This document shows, piece by piece, positions 21,449 through 33,146 of a stretch of DNA of 64,000 bases (the stretch's first letter is position 1; each line of letters begins with the position of its first letter). Origin of the DNA: Primulina eburnea (lineage: Eukaryota > Streptophyta > Magnoliopsida > Lamiales > Gesneriaceae); assembly GCF_022965805.1 (NCBI RefSeq), contig NC_133108.1:24581545-24645544 (forward strand), in the 5' to 3' direction. The position numbers were made by a program, and so were the translations under genes. Under the pieces are notes generated by a model. That model saw nothing but the letters and a program-made list of their open reading frames with translations, ran no database searches and had not been told where the DNA came from.

Positions 21449-23244
21449 TTTGTACTGAAAAGTAAAAACAGATAAATGTTGATGACTATTTTAAAATATT
21501 TAATAAGATATGAAGTTTGGACTTTTACTTCATAAATATTTGCTCCCACTGTTTTGACATCTTTCACTACCCTCTAGTGAAAACGGGAAACATCTTTCCT
21601 CAGTAGGTACGTAAGGTCCAATTAGCGAATTATGATCCCGAATAATATCAGCCAATCACAATTCCTAAAAGGTAGTTTCCAATTGCATCACAATGCAACC
21701 CTCTACGTAAACTTTTGTCTCACGTTTGATTAGGACCCAATAATATGACGTCGTTCATCTTCACGTGTCAAGCCTTACCCATCGATGTTGAACCTTAATG
21801 GACGGTCGCCATGAGTTCCCCCAATAATATGAGCCGAAATCATGGGAGTTCCACGTAGTTCACATCACCATGTCAATGGATGTCACAGCTTTCCGACACC
21901 CAAAGCTCCCCCAATAATATGAGCCGAGCCCCGAGTACGGGTAGCGTTCATCATGCACCCATTGTCGATGGAAGACAAGGAAATTATAAACAAATTTATA
22001 ATTCCCCTTTTCGGGCTTGATATTAATTTTGAATCTTATTCAAAATGAGGGTTTTTAATTTTGAAATGTCTCATCATTAATTTTATTTTAAAAGCTCGCC
22101 ATGTTTGATCGTATGTTTGCCGGATTCATGCAACTTTGTTATTATCATAATAATAACGCACATACTCAATATTTATAACATATCATGCATATATTATAAA
22201 CAGTAAACAAAACAAGGATGATCAATCGCCCCAATACTAACGGACTGTGTGAGCTAAACACGGGCCTAGGTCCAATCCTAGGGAAATGCACGGGATGCAA
22301 ATGCAACTATTACATAAGCTTCCAATATTTACATGTCTTCGATCTTCATAATCATCATGGCCACCATCTTCCAATCTTGATCATCCACTATACTAATATT
22401 TACAAATAAATATCCATGGCAAATAGGGATACATCTCATGGGGTGGGAACGGGCCATAAACCAAGCCCACTTTATAAATTGATAATTATTACAATCATTC
22501 AACACAAAATATCCTAGCATACACCTAGCAAATTGGGCTTGGCCTTTTGATCATCCTTCATGCATAATATCACATATCATACACCATCAATTAATTATCA
22601 CAATAATTAATTGATCCAATATTATATATCTTGATCCAATCACTAACCGCCACGATTATAAACTAAATTAACAAAGTATACAAACACCTTTGTCTACTTT
22701 CCAATTAATTTATTTATAACCGAATTTCTTATAAATCACAATTTACTATAAATAATTAAAGTCCAACTTCAATTATTTATTTTATGAGGAAAAATCTGCA
22801 ACTTTTGTAATTTTAAACTTAAGGGCCCAAAAACTTATTTTTCACCAAAAACATTTTTAGCCCATTTAAAATTCACAAACATGTTAGCCATCCAATGGCC
22901 CAACAACTCAAGGCCCATGAAACTTTGATATTTCAAAACACCTTTTGAAAACCCTAGCCGTCATCGCCGTCGCCGGAGCTCCGTCGCCGGATTCCGGCCA
23001 ACTTACAAAATTTTTATTTTTTTTTATTAAATTGATGGGGCTGTTCGGGCAGCCCCTCGGGCTGCCCTAGCTGCCCGAAACGGGCAGCCCCTCGGGCAGC
23101 CCGAGCTGCCCGACACGAGCAGCAACATGCTGCCCGAAATCCCCATTTTAATGCCTTGATTTTTCTTGCAAATTTCATTCTCATGCGGTTAGAAATCAAT
23201 CTCAATATAATATCTTGTATTTGCTACACAAAATTGTAACCATA
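21449..23244 (-). other. copia-2 5' leader, about 1.8 kb
   Basis: This lies between the PBS (23245-23256) and the gag start. It contains no supported ORF. It has a run of similar CCCAATAATATGAGCCGA-type words at 21735-21935 and a GC palindrome array at 23036-23145. Such a long leader is unusual for a copia and may include captured DNA. Confidence 0.55.
23036..23145. repeat. GGGCAGCC palindrome array in the copia-2 leader
   Basis: Copies of GGGCAGCC(C/T)CTCGGGC and CCGAGCTGCCCG alternate in both orientations near the PBS. The RNA would form a strong multi-stem structure. An upstream GCCGGAGCTCCG palindrome adds to it. Confidence 0.65.
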
Positions 23245-23256
23245 GCTCGGATACCA
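23245..23256 (-). promoter_or_regulatory. primer-binding site of copia-2
   Basis: The minus strand reads TGGTATCCGAGC, an initiator tRNA-Met match with one difference from the usual TGGTATCAGAGC, 2 bp from the LTR end at 23259. Confidence 0.75.
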
Positions 23257-23258
23257 CT

Positions 23259-25416
23259 TGAAATGGGATCGGTTACGGTGACCGGAAGCGCAACGGAAGT
23301 CAAAAATTTCGATTTTTGTTCAAAAAATTTCGGCCACCCCAAGAAATTGTGCAACAAATACAATAAAACACAAAAATGTCATACATAGGGTGTTTTAAAG
23401 AAATATACCTATCAATCTCAAGAGATTGATTATGGCTCCAACTTTGTTGTCAAACAACAAAGCTCTTGAAAGGTAGAAACTATCTTCAAGCTTTCCAATG
23501 AGCACTCCTTGCTCAACTATTAAGCCCACCACCAACTAGGTAGATCCCCTCATATTTTGCACTAGAAAAATATGAGGATTTTTCAAAGAGAAGTGTTTTT
23601 GATCTCCAACAATTGAAGAACAAAAGAGAGAAAAAAATGGAGGAGAGAATGAGAGTGAGTTTCGGCCATCATGCTTGGAGGGAGAGGGAGAATGAGTTAA
23701 TTGCATGTCTTGGTGTTACAAAAAGCAAAAGTGAAAAAGTTGCATGCCATGCAATTTTTTATTCAAAAGTAATCTCCACCTCTTCACCTCCCAAGCATGT
23801 ATATTATATGGTTTTTATCAAAATAAAAACCATGGACTAAATTTAATTATCTCAAACATATTTGAGACTAATTAAACATTACTTGAATTTACCCAAGTCC
23901 CACTAGTTAAATAATTAATTTAAATTGAGCTCTACAAGACTCAATATAATTTAATTAATTCAACACTTGAATTAATTTAATTATTTGGACTCTACTAGGT
24001 CCACTAGTGTTTAATTAATTCAACACTTGAATTAATTTAATTCAGTCCATAATAATGTTTATGAAAATCACAATTTTCAAATACATTATTCACTTGGCCA
24101 AATTTTAATTTAGGAACACTTCCATAAATTAAAATTTACATTTCTCTCATAGAAGTCATACTTCTATTTTTCTTTACACTTATAAACTCATTTATAAGTC
24201 GTTCAACACATTGAACTATTTTCTCCTTTATAGAAGTCATACTTCTAATTTTCCTTACGCTTATAAACTCCTTTATAAGCCGTTCAACACATTGAACTAT
24301 TTTACTTCTCAACGGGATCTAGAAAGCTAGTACTTGTGTGGCCCTCAATGGTTCATTGATACAACTAGCCGTGGGTTCACATCTCCATGTGATTCGGACT
24401 AAACATGTCCTTATATGAGCATACCCCAATTGCTCCATTCTTACTTATCAACTCCTTGATAATAAGAACGTCAGAACTCAAGTCTGATAGTACCCAACCA
24501 ATCATGTTAAACGCCTAGCAGCATCGCTTACATGATTCCCTAGGTATCAAATGATAGTTCCTGCAAGAACCATTCTATTATGGTTAGCGTACAGTACGGT
24601 CCCTTCAACTCATATATCCCGACCGATTCGACAACCATTGGTTTATCGAGAGTTGTCAATGAATCGATACTATGTGTCATGTCGTAGTTGCATCAATGGT
24701 GTAATCTATGAAACCCCTTTCATAATTACCACCATACTCTGATCAGAGATTTCAACCTACATACACATGATAACACATAGGATATCCATACCCAAAGGTA
24801 AGCGGTGAATCCCCGACTACAATGCATCGACTCCTATGTGTTTCGACAGAACACCCAACCTTGCCACCTGATGACCCCATGAGAGTCGGTAAACAAGTCA
24901 AAGTGTAATTCTAGCACATAGAGTCTCAATGTTGTCCCGGGTCATAAGGACTAATGGTGTACAACCATAAACCAGGACGTTTCCACTCGATAAGTGAGAA
25001 CCACTTGGAAAGTCCTTTAATGGAGGGTTGTTCAGTGCGCTCTACTAGGAGCACCTATCTGCATGCTCGGACATCACAATGTCCCCTACCAATGAAACAT
25101 GGTACTCACATCGCAGATACTAGTCTCTAACTCGAGCGGCCTATATCCTCCTTAGTGGCGGCTGAATCGACTAGGAACGGTTTAGAATATACAGTATTCC
25201 AAATATGAGTTTCATGATACTCATCATATGAGAATCTCATATTCTTTCTACTATTTGTATATTCAAGGGCTTTATCTATGCAACTAGCATGGGTATACAG
25301 ATAAAGATTTGCCAAAATAATAATTTCAAATATTATTAAAATAAAGATTGCTTATACATAGAGTTTCATTGTGAACACTCGGCCAACACTTGGCTCGACG
25401 GGCACCTACTCTAACA
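23259..25416 (-). repeat. copia-2 5' LTR (second full LTR copy)
   Basis: This is the 2158-bp counterpart of 15073-17229, with a handful of base differences and one 1-bp indel at the start. Its left side has the copia PBS, but its right side runs into gypsy-2 protease with the same ATACC flank as the solo LTR. It therefore serves as copia 5' LTR on one side and as the solo-LTR junction on the other. Confidence 0.85.
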
Positions 25417-25421
25417 ATACC

Positions 25422-26257
25422 TGCACTGGCGAGAACTCCTCCCTTAATGCCATCATCTGCAAAGGTCACCGTCGTAGCAACGCAATCAATCACTGCACGA
25501 TAATTTGAAAGCCAATCCATGCCAAGAATAACATCAAATGCAACCATAGGGATAACAATAAAATCAGCAAAAACAACTCGCTCCTCAATACGAACAGGGC
25601 ACGCATACACAATCGACGTCGAGCACAACACATCCCCCGAAGGCAAAACAACATTGAACTGGAGGGGAAGAACAGAAGGAACTATACCCAACGATCTCAA
25701 AAAAAATTCAGACATAAAAGAATGAGTAGCACCAGTATCAATCAAAGTCGTAGCTACTCTGCCTGAAATTAAAATAGCGCTAGAGATCACAGAAGAATAA
25801 TGATTAATACCTTCCTTGGTCATCGTAAAGATGCGACCCTGCACCTTATCCTTGCTCGCTCCCCTTGGACAATCTTTAGCAATATGGCCAGCCGTGCCAC
25901 AACGGTAACAAGTATGTGTGCCAAATCTGCACTCTCCTCGATGATGTCTGCTACACTTAGGACACAGTGGCTTCTCGGGATCAACTGGAACTGACGGTGG
26001 TCTAGGACTCGATTCCACCTTGCCCTTCCCTTTGAAACGATCCTTACCTCTCTGATTCGAGCCCTGGCCTCTCTGAGCAATAGCTTGATGCCTCTCTTGC
26101 CTCTCCCTGGCGATATCCTTCTCGTCTTGTTCAGCCAACAACGCCTTAGACACGATCTCTTTAAAAGTCACAGCTTTGGACATGTTGATATCTCTCCTGA
26201 TCTCTGCACGAAGGCCTCGAATGAAATGAGCACCTTTAGCATTGTCGTTTGAAGCAA
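25422..26257 (-). pseudogene. gypsy-2 gag C-terminal part and protease, copy 2
   Basis: The sequence and boundaries are as at 17235-18070, with the same protease LIDTGATHSF and zinc knuckle CYRCGTAGHIAKDC. Visible changes are a synonymous C/T near 25457 and a C/A near 25798 that changes one residue (Asp to Tyr) before the protease. Confidence 0.8.
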
Positions 26258-26380
26258 TATACAGATAAAGATTTGCCAAAATAATAATTTCAAATATTAT
26301 TAAAATAAAGATTGCTTATACATAGAGTTTCATTGTGAACACTCGGCCAACACTTGGCTCGACGGGCACCTACTCTAACA
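26258..26380 (-). repeat. 123-bp copia-2 LTR fragment, copy 2
   Basis: The sequence is identical in structure to 18071-18193, again followed by the copia PPT. Confidence 0.85.
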
Positions 26381-26677
26381 ATATCCCACTTGCACTAGAG
26401 CCAACTACCCATATGCTTTAAACCCATTGATTCGCGATGCTTGTCGAATAATGGTCCAGGTAAAGGCTTAGCTAGTGGATCAACAACATTATCTGCGAAG
26501 CCGACTATGTCAAAAGACACTTCTTCCTCTTTCCACAATCTCTCCGAGGATGTGGTACTTACTCAATACATGTTTGGACTTCTGATGAGACCTTGGCTCC
26601 TTTGCTTGAGCTAAAGATCCCGTGTTGTCACACAACACCGGGACGGGAGCAACTACATTAGGAATGACGTCCAACTC

Positions 26678-28236
26678 TTAGACAAAATTCCTTATCCAAA
26701 CAGCCTCCCTTGCTGCATCTGATGCAGCAATGTATTCGGCCTCTGTGCTGGAATCCGTAATATTGTCTTGCTTGGAACTCTTCCAAGAGACAGCAGCACC
26801 GTTGAGCATGAATACAAAACCAGAGGTTGACTTCAAGTCATCGATATTGCTTTGGAAGCTAGAGTCGGTATAGCCTTCCAATTTTAGTTCTCCACCCCAT
26901 AGACCAAGAACAATTTATTGGTCCTTCTCAACTACTTGAGGATGTCTTTCACAGCTTTCCAATGTGGAAGACCGGGGTTCGATTGATATCTACTCACTAC
27001 ACTTAGTGCGAAAGCTACGTCAGGACGTGTAGATATCATCCCATACATGATGCTACCAATTGCCGAAGCATACGGAATGTGTGTCATCGCCACTATCTCT
27101 GCATCAGTCTTGGGAGACAGACTTGGATAGGGACACGCCATGATACATTGGTAGATGTCCTCTCATGGACTCACCCATCGAGAACCGCTTCACGATGGTA
27201 TCAATGTATGTGGACTAGGTGAGATCAAGCAATCTTTTCGATCTATCTCTATAGATCTGTATCACAATACAAAAGATGCTTCACCCAAGTCCTGCATCGA
27301 GAACTTACTCGCTAACCATATCTTAGTTGATTGCAACATTCCTACATCATTCCCAATGATTAGAATGTCATCAACATAAAGCACCAGGAATGTCACAACA
27401 CTCCCACTGACCTTCTTATACACACAGGGTTCCTCAGGATTCTTAGTAAATCAAACTCTTTGATTGTACTCTCGAATTTAAGGTTCCAACTCCCAGATGC
27501 CTTCTTTAGACCATAAATAGATCTCTGAAGTTTGCATGCCATATGCTCACTTCCGACAGATGTAAACCCTTCAGGTTGAGACATGTAAATCTCTTCCTTA
27601 ATATCCCCATTAAGAAAGGCTGTCTTGACATCCATCTGCCATATCTCATAGTCATACCATGCAGCTATGGCTAGCAAAATCCTTATGGACTTGAGCATTG
27701 CAACTGGTGAAAAGGTTTCCTCAAAGTCAACTCCTTGTCTTTGAGTATATACTTTTGCCACCAATCGCGCCTTGAAGGTCAATACCTTCCCATCCGCCCC
27801 AAGTTCCTATGGGAACAATTCCCTCAGGTGGATCCACGAGATTCCACACTTGGTTCGAATGCATGGAATTCATCTCAGATTCCATCGCTTCAAGCCATTT
27901 GGATGAATCGGCATCAGATAACGCTTCCTTGAAGGTCCTTGGATCACATCCATGGTTAGGCTCATCATGGCCCTCTTCAAGAAGCAGACCATACCTCATA
28001 GGTGGTCTCGAGACTCTCTCGGATCTTCTAGGAGCTTGTATCTCCTCTCTTGGCTCTTCGGGTGTGGGTTCTTCAATTGTGGGTGTTTCTCGAACCTCTT
28101 CGAGTTCTATCATCTCACCTTTTTCTATCCAATAGAAATTCCTTTTCCAAAAAGGTTGCATTCCTAGAAACAAACACTTTTGTTTCTTGGGGATGATAGA
28201 AATAATATCCAACTTAATTCCTTGGATATTCCACAA
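26678..28236 (-). pseudogene. copia-2 RNase H and RT remnants, copy 2
   Basis: Frames at 26678-26881, 26932-27141, 27393-27782 and 27727-28236 repeat those of copy 1 with the same frameshifts and stops. The damage therefore predates the duplication. Confidence 0.75.
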
Positions 28237-28853
28237 AGTAACATAAAATGGATCGACTATCCAATTTATCTCCCACTACCTGCTTCATAAGCAGGGCACC
28301 CCATATTCTAAGATAAGAATACTTAGGAGGCTTACCCATCCATATCTCATATGGTGTATGCCTTTGAATGGACATTTAATGGAATATCTTTCAATTTTAA
28401 GTTATAGAGATCGTTTTCAAGTTCTCAAGTACCAATTAAACATTCATTCTTGTAAATGTAGCAAACACCTTTGCTAAATAGACAAGAATATCCATTTTTA
28501 TCACAATAGAAATGGAAACAATGTTTTTCACCAAAAAGGTACAAACAAAACATCTCTTTAAAATTAACTTAAAACTATTGTTCAACAATAAGTTAACATC
28601 TATTAAGGTCTTGGCAGCAACTCTTGCTCCATTGCCTATCCTCTAGAAGGTCACACCTTCCTTAAGCTTTCTACTTCTTCCCATCACCTGTAACTTATTA
28701 CAGAGATGTGATCAACATTTGGTATCCAATACCCAAGAAGTAGAGTTAACTGAAATGTTTACTTCAATGTAGAACATACCATTTCCAGAACTTTTCTGGG
28801 CAAGATATTCTTTGCAATTACGCCTCCAATGTCCAGGCTTATTGCAGTGATAA
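28237..28853 (-). pseudogene. copia-2 protease edge and gag C-terminus, truncated copy 2
   Basis: This repeats the integrase-deleted linker and then the last 45 or so gag codons, ending inside the zinc knuckle (HCNKPGHWRRNC side) where gypsy-2 gag takes over. The rest of copia gag, leader and 5' LTR are absent in this copy. Confidence 0.75.
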
Positions 28854-29202
28854 CCAACATGAATACTGCACAGTTGATCCTGTCTTTATCTTCATACTGG
28901 AGATGGTCGTAGATTGCTTCAAGCGCTTTGACCCACTCGACAGCCACTAACGGATCAGTGCTACCTGGGAATTCCGGTGGATCCATTCTCTTGAAAGCAG
29001 AAAAGACGGCATCAATGCCAACTGCCTGAGCTACTTGGCCTCTCACTTGACCTCTACCATGTCCTGTTCCTTGCAATCGAAGCAGCTGCTGAATCTGCTC
29101 GCTATGGACTTTGGCCTGCTCCTTAAGCAACTTGCCGAACTCGTCGACAACTCTCGAAGAAGAACTATCCTCACCCTCTGACGCCTTACGCTTAAGAGGC
29201 AT
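28854..29202 (-). pseudogene. gypsy-2 gag N-terminal part
   Basis: The ATG at 29202 opens MPLKRKASEG, followed by a coiled-coil-like stretch (EQAKVHSEQIQQLLRL), then RMDPPEFPGSTDPLVAVEWV and the start of capsid INCAVFMLV. The same N-terminus occurs in gypsy-1. The frame is cut at 28853 by copia-2 sequence. About 230 bp of capsid coding expected before NDNAKGAHF is absent from the element. Confidence 0.8.
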
Positions 29203-29318
29203 ACTCTACAATGTGCTCACAAAAGACATATCAATAAATAACACTGGATAGATGCAAAGAAAACATACCCGGACAGTTGAAAGTAGACGAAGTCATATGC
29301 ATTGGTCCGAAGAACGGT

Positions 29319-29330
29319 GCTCTGATACCA
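29319..29330 (-). promoter_or_regulatory. primer-binding site of gypsy-2
   Basis: The minus strand reads TGGTATCAGAGC, 5 bp from the 5' LTR (29336). Confidence 0.85.
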
Positions 29331-29335
29331 CTAAA

Positions 29336-30944
29336 TGTGACGCCTTGACCCGTTACAATTAAAATACAGCGGAATTTAAAATTTTCTTACAACTGGAAGG
29401 AGTTTCAAAATACATTTCCAAATATCATCAAAATTATCAACATGATCAACTAAATTATACATCAAAATACAAAACATCATTTTAATGATCATGTACAAAA
29501 ATATTGCTTGCAAAACAAACTTCTTCCTTCCAATCTTCGTATGCATATGACTCCAACCCACAGTCAACGTCCTGGCCCGTCACTCTTATCTGCATCACAT
29601 GAAATAACTGTAATGAGTATAAAACTCAGCAAGTGGAACTCTTACATAGCAATGAACATATCATACTCTGAAAATCATAGCTTTAAAACATAAACACCAT
29701 CAACTCCGAAATAAATATCATAGCAATAGCATAGCAATAAAATGATATTTCTCTTTACTCTGGTTGGATTGATATCAATAGTAACTCTGTTTGAGGTGCT
29801 CGTATCCCATCGATATAAATCGACAACTCTGAGGGATATAAGCCTATGGTCGTTGATCAACTAATTGCATGCAATCTCTGACTATGTATCTATCAATCCA
29901 TAAAACATTTGAACTCTTTCTTTGACATTTCATCAAACACTTTGAAAACTATACTCTTTGTATTCCCTTTTCAATACAATTGAGACATACAATGCCTCCA
30001 ATAGATATACAAGTGAATCAATACATAATTATGAAGCCAATGAAGGGAATAACACATTAAAATCTTTGAAATACAATACATATACATCATGTGAGCACAA
30101 GGGATGAAATTCCACTTACAACCACTAGAAACCTTGAATCTAACTCCTTGGGTGAAATCCTACAACAATAATCCACAAATAATACCATCATAAACTCAAT
30201 AATCAAGAACCCATGCCAATTAATCCATAAATCCAACAAATACAACAAACTCATATCATCTCTCTTCCAAAACCAGGAAATAATACAACCAAAAGCTTAC
30301 CTTAGCTTCTTAGAGCAACCAAGAACCTCGATCTCAACTCGAAAATCCAACAAGAAGCTTGAATCAAAGATGGCAAGTGAAAGAAATGAGGGAAAACCCT
30401 TGTCTCCAAGAGAGAATTCGAAAATGGAGAGGAAAGAAATGGGGAAAAGTGAAGTCAACTCACCCAAAAAGCACTTAAAATCTCGACCATACATCTACTG
30501 TTCATCACCGCGGGTGCGCTCCACCAAGCACCGCGGGTGCGCTGAGCTCACGGCCTCCCATCCAAAAATCCATGCTCGACGACCGCGGGTGCGGTCCTGC
30601 AATTACCGCGGGTGCGGTACTCACATCACCGCGGGTGCGGTGAAGCTACGGGAAAAACACCAAAATCCAACAATTAAGACCGCGGGTGCGGTCCTTACAC
30701 TGAGTGCGGGTGCGGTCTGGTCACGGCCAAGACAAAATCTAAGGCAACTAAAATCGAACCGAAACGCTGAAACGACGCAACTACCAACAACTAACAATAT
30801 CAACCACACCTCAAGACAAAATAACACACAATACTATGGCCCATAATCACAAATCTTAACATCACAACTAAACTTAAACTTAATCAATAAATCTATAACA
30901 TACGAAAACTTAAACCGTACCGTTCACCAGGCTCGGCTATTACA
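29336..30944 (-). repeat. 5' LTR of gypsy-2
   Basis: 1609 bp, the partner of 10397-11999. Differences include single bases and the GC array. Confidence 0.9.
30506..30722. repeat. GC array in the gypsy-2 5' LTR
   Basis: Copies of CCGCGGGTGCGG as in the other LTR, but one pair of copies around TCTACACCGCGGG is missing and a new one (CTGAGTGCGGGTGCGG, about 30700) is present. Confidence 0.8.
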
Positions 30945-32388
30945 AATAAAGACATCGAAGATCTTGGTACATCTTAGTACCACCAGGATGTACAGAGTAT
31001 GGCGCCGTATGAGCTTCTATGACTACATCTCTTCGAATGTTATCACCTATAGGAAGACATATTTTACCTCGAAAGGTCATCAAACCATCACGATTCAATC
31101 CAAATTCAGAAACTCCTGTTAATTCATTACTCCTTTTTAACTTCAATAACTGAACATCGGACTGTTGTTCCTTCAAAATTCGATCAAACAAAGTTGAGAG
31201 GAGAACTAATGTAGATAATCGAGCCATTGTCCCTGAAGATACCAAATTTATCTCATTCCTTTGTAAATCAAGCAACAAAGGTTTAGAAATCATAGCATTC
31301 AATTCTGAACTTGACTTACGACTCAAAGCATCTGCAACCACATTAGCTTTACCAGGATGATAGCTAATGGTGCAATCATAATCCTTGACAAGTTCTAACC
31401 ATCTCCGCTGCCGCATATTCAATTCTTTCTGTGAAAACAAATAACTCAAACTTTTGTGATCCGTAAAAATTTCACATTTCTCGCCATAAAGATAGTGTCG
31501 CCAAATCTTTAACGCAAATACCACAGCTGCTAACTCCAAATCATGAGTAGGATAATTTTTCTCGTAGTCCTTTAACTGACGAGAAGCATAAGCTATCACT
31601 TTCCCATGCTGCATCAGTTTAGCACCTAACCCCAATTTTGAAGCATCTGAATAGACAACAAAATCTTCAGTACCACAAGGAAGTACTAACACAGGGGCAG
31701 AAGTCAACTTATCTTTCAACTCTTGAAATGCTTGTTGACATGCTATAGTCCACTCAAACTTGACTGACTTACGAGTTAAACTCGTCAATGGCAATGCTAT
31801 CTTTGAGAAGTTCTCTATAAATCTTCGATAATATCCTGCTAAACCCAGAAAAATTCTCACCTCTGAAACTGTCTTTGGAATGGACCATTGCTTAATAGAC
31901 TCAATCTTAGAAGGATCTACAGAGATTCCTTCCTTAGAAACAATATGGCCCAAAAATGCCACTTGTTCTAACCAAAATGCACATTTCTTGAACTTTGCAT
32001 ATAATTGTTTTTCCCTCAACAATTTCAACACAATCCTCAAATGATCTCTATGAAATTCTCGTGTCTTAGAATAAATCAAAATGTCATCGATAAAAACAAT
32101 GACAAAAGTATCCAAATACGGCGTAAAGACACGATTCATTAAATCCATAAACACTGAAGGAGCATTGGTTAATCCAAAAGACATCACCAAAAATTCATAA
32201 TGTCCATACCTCGTTCTAAAAGCAGTCTTTGGTATATCCTCATTTCTCACCTTTAATTGATGATATCCAGACCGAAGATCAATCTTCGAGAACATTGTTG
32301 CTCCTTGCAATTGATCAAAAAGATCGTCTATCCTTGGAAAAGGATATTTATTCTTAATAGTTACCTTGTTCAATTCCTGATAGTCAAT
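30945..32388 (-). pseudogene. gypsy-1 RT and RNase H
   Basis: The long frame covers RT from [20 protein letters not shown] through [15 protein letters not shown] and [17 protein letters not shown] to the active site [12 protein letters not shown]. RNase H follows with [15 protein letters not shown] and [16 protein letters not shown], then the first part of the integrase zinc domain ([12 protein letters not shown]). A stop codon (TGA in place of the Cys of the usual CIDYxELN) at 32389-32391 separates it from the upstream frame. The left end is the gypsy-2 insertion. Confidence 0.85.
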
Positions 32389-33146
32389 TCATAATCGCAA
32401 TGATCCATCCTTCTTTTTCACGAATAACACTGGAGCTCCCCAAGGTGAGAAACTAGGACGGATAAAATCTTTATCTAATAGCTCCTGCAATTGATTCTTT
32501 AATTCTTTCATTTCAGTTGGAGCCAATCTGTATGGAGCCTTAGAAATTGGGGCTGTACCTGGAATTAAATCAATAACAAACTCTACTTCTTGATCAGGTG
32601 GTAATCCAGGTACATCCTCCTCAAATACATCAGGATAATCCTGAACCACATCAATGTCCTGTAACTGTATTCTACTATCCTTTCTTGTATCCACAACTGA
32701 AGCTAAGTAACCAACACAACCCTTATACAACAATTTAGTGGCTTGAAGGCAAGAAATAATAGGGATACTTAATGAAGAGGTAACACCCACAAATAAATCC
32801 TTCTCATAATCATCTGCTAAAAATTTTACTGTCTTGCTAACACAGTCAATCACAGCACGATAAGTAGACAACCAATCCATACCCAATAACACGTCAAATG
32901 CAACCATTGGAATTACAATTAAATCTGCATACAACAATCTTGATCCCATCAACACAGGACAAGCCTTAAATATACTATTTGTCCAAATTTCTTCTCCAGA
33001 AGGCAACACAATATTAAATTCAACAGGCACCACAGTAGGTTCAACAGATATATTATGCATAAACTTCTCAGATATAAAAGAATGTGTTGCACCAGTATCA
33101 ATTAAGGTAAGTGCTTCTTTGCCCAAAATGAAAATATTACCAGATA
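32389..33146 (-). pseudogene. gypsy-1 protease and RT N-terminus
   Basis: The frame has the retropepsin active site LIDTGATHSF, then VAFDVLLGMDWL, the linker VPGLPPDQEVEFVIDL and the RT N-terminus [18 protein letters not shown] ... [14 protein letters not shown]. The 5' part of the frame is joined directly to the end of the copia-1 3' LTR, which split protease from gag. Confidence 0.85.

Larger units (their letters stand above)
15081..23267. repeat. tandem duplication unit 1 (copia-2/gypsy-2 chimera)
   Basis: The unit consists of copia-2 LTR, gypsy-2 protease/gag (17235-18070), a 123-bp LTR fragment (18071-18193) and a full copia-2 interior ending at the PBS (23245-23256). Everything from 15081 to about 20666 recurs at +8187 bp (23268-28853). 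By eye I found only about eight or nine base differences over 5.6 kb, so the duplication is recent or still homogenised. Confidence 0.85.
23268..28853. repeat. tandem duplication unit 2 (partial)
   Basis: This is the second copy of 15081-20666. It ends inside copia-2 gag at the zinc-knuckle codons, where it joins gypsy-2 gag with at most 2-3 bp of shared sequence (about 28853-28858). Confidence 0.85.
10397..30944 (-). mobile_element. gypsy-2: Tekay-like Ty3/gypsy element containing rearranged copia-2 DNA
   Basis: LTRs at 10397-11999 and 29336-30944 are flanked by a perfect TSD AATAA (10392-10396 and 30945-30949). PBS and PPT are in the right places and proteins run gag to integrase on the minus strand. 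Gypsy sequence is interrupted by a copia-2 solo LTR (15073-17229) and by a 10.8-kb block (18071-28853) of copia-2 sequence that includes a second copy of gypsy-2 gag/protease. Without this material gypsy-2 is about 7.6 kb. Several frameshifts and stops show it is inactive. Confidence 0.9.
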
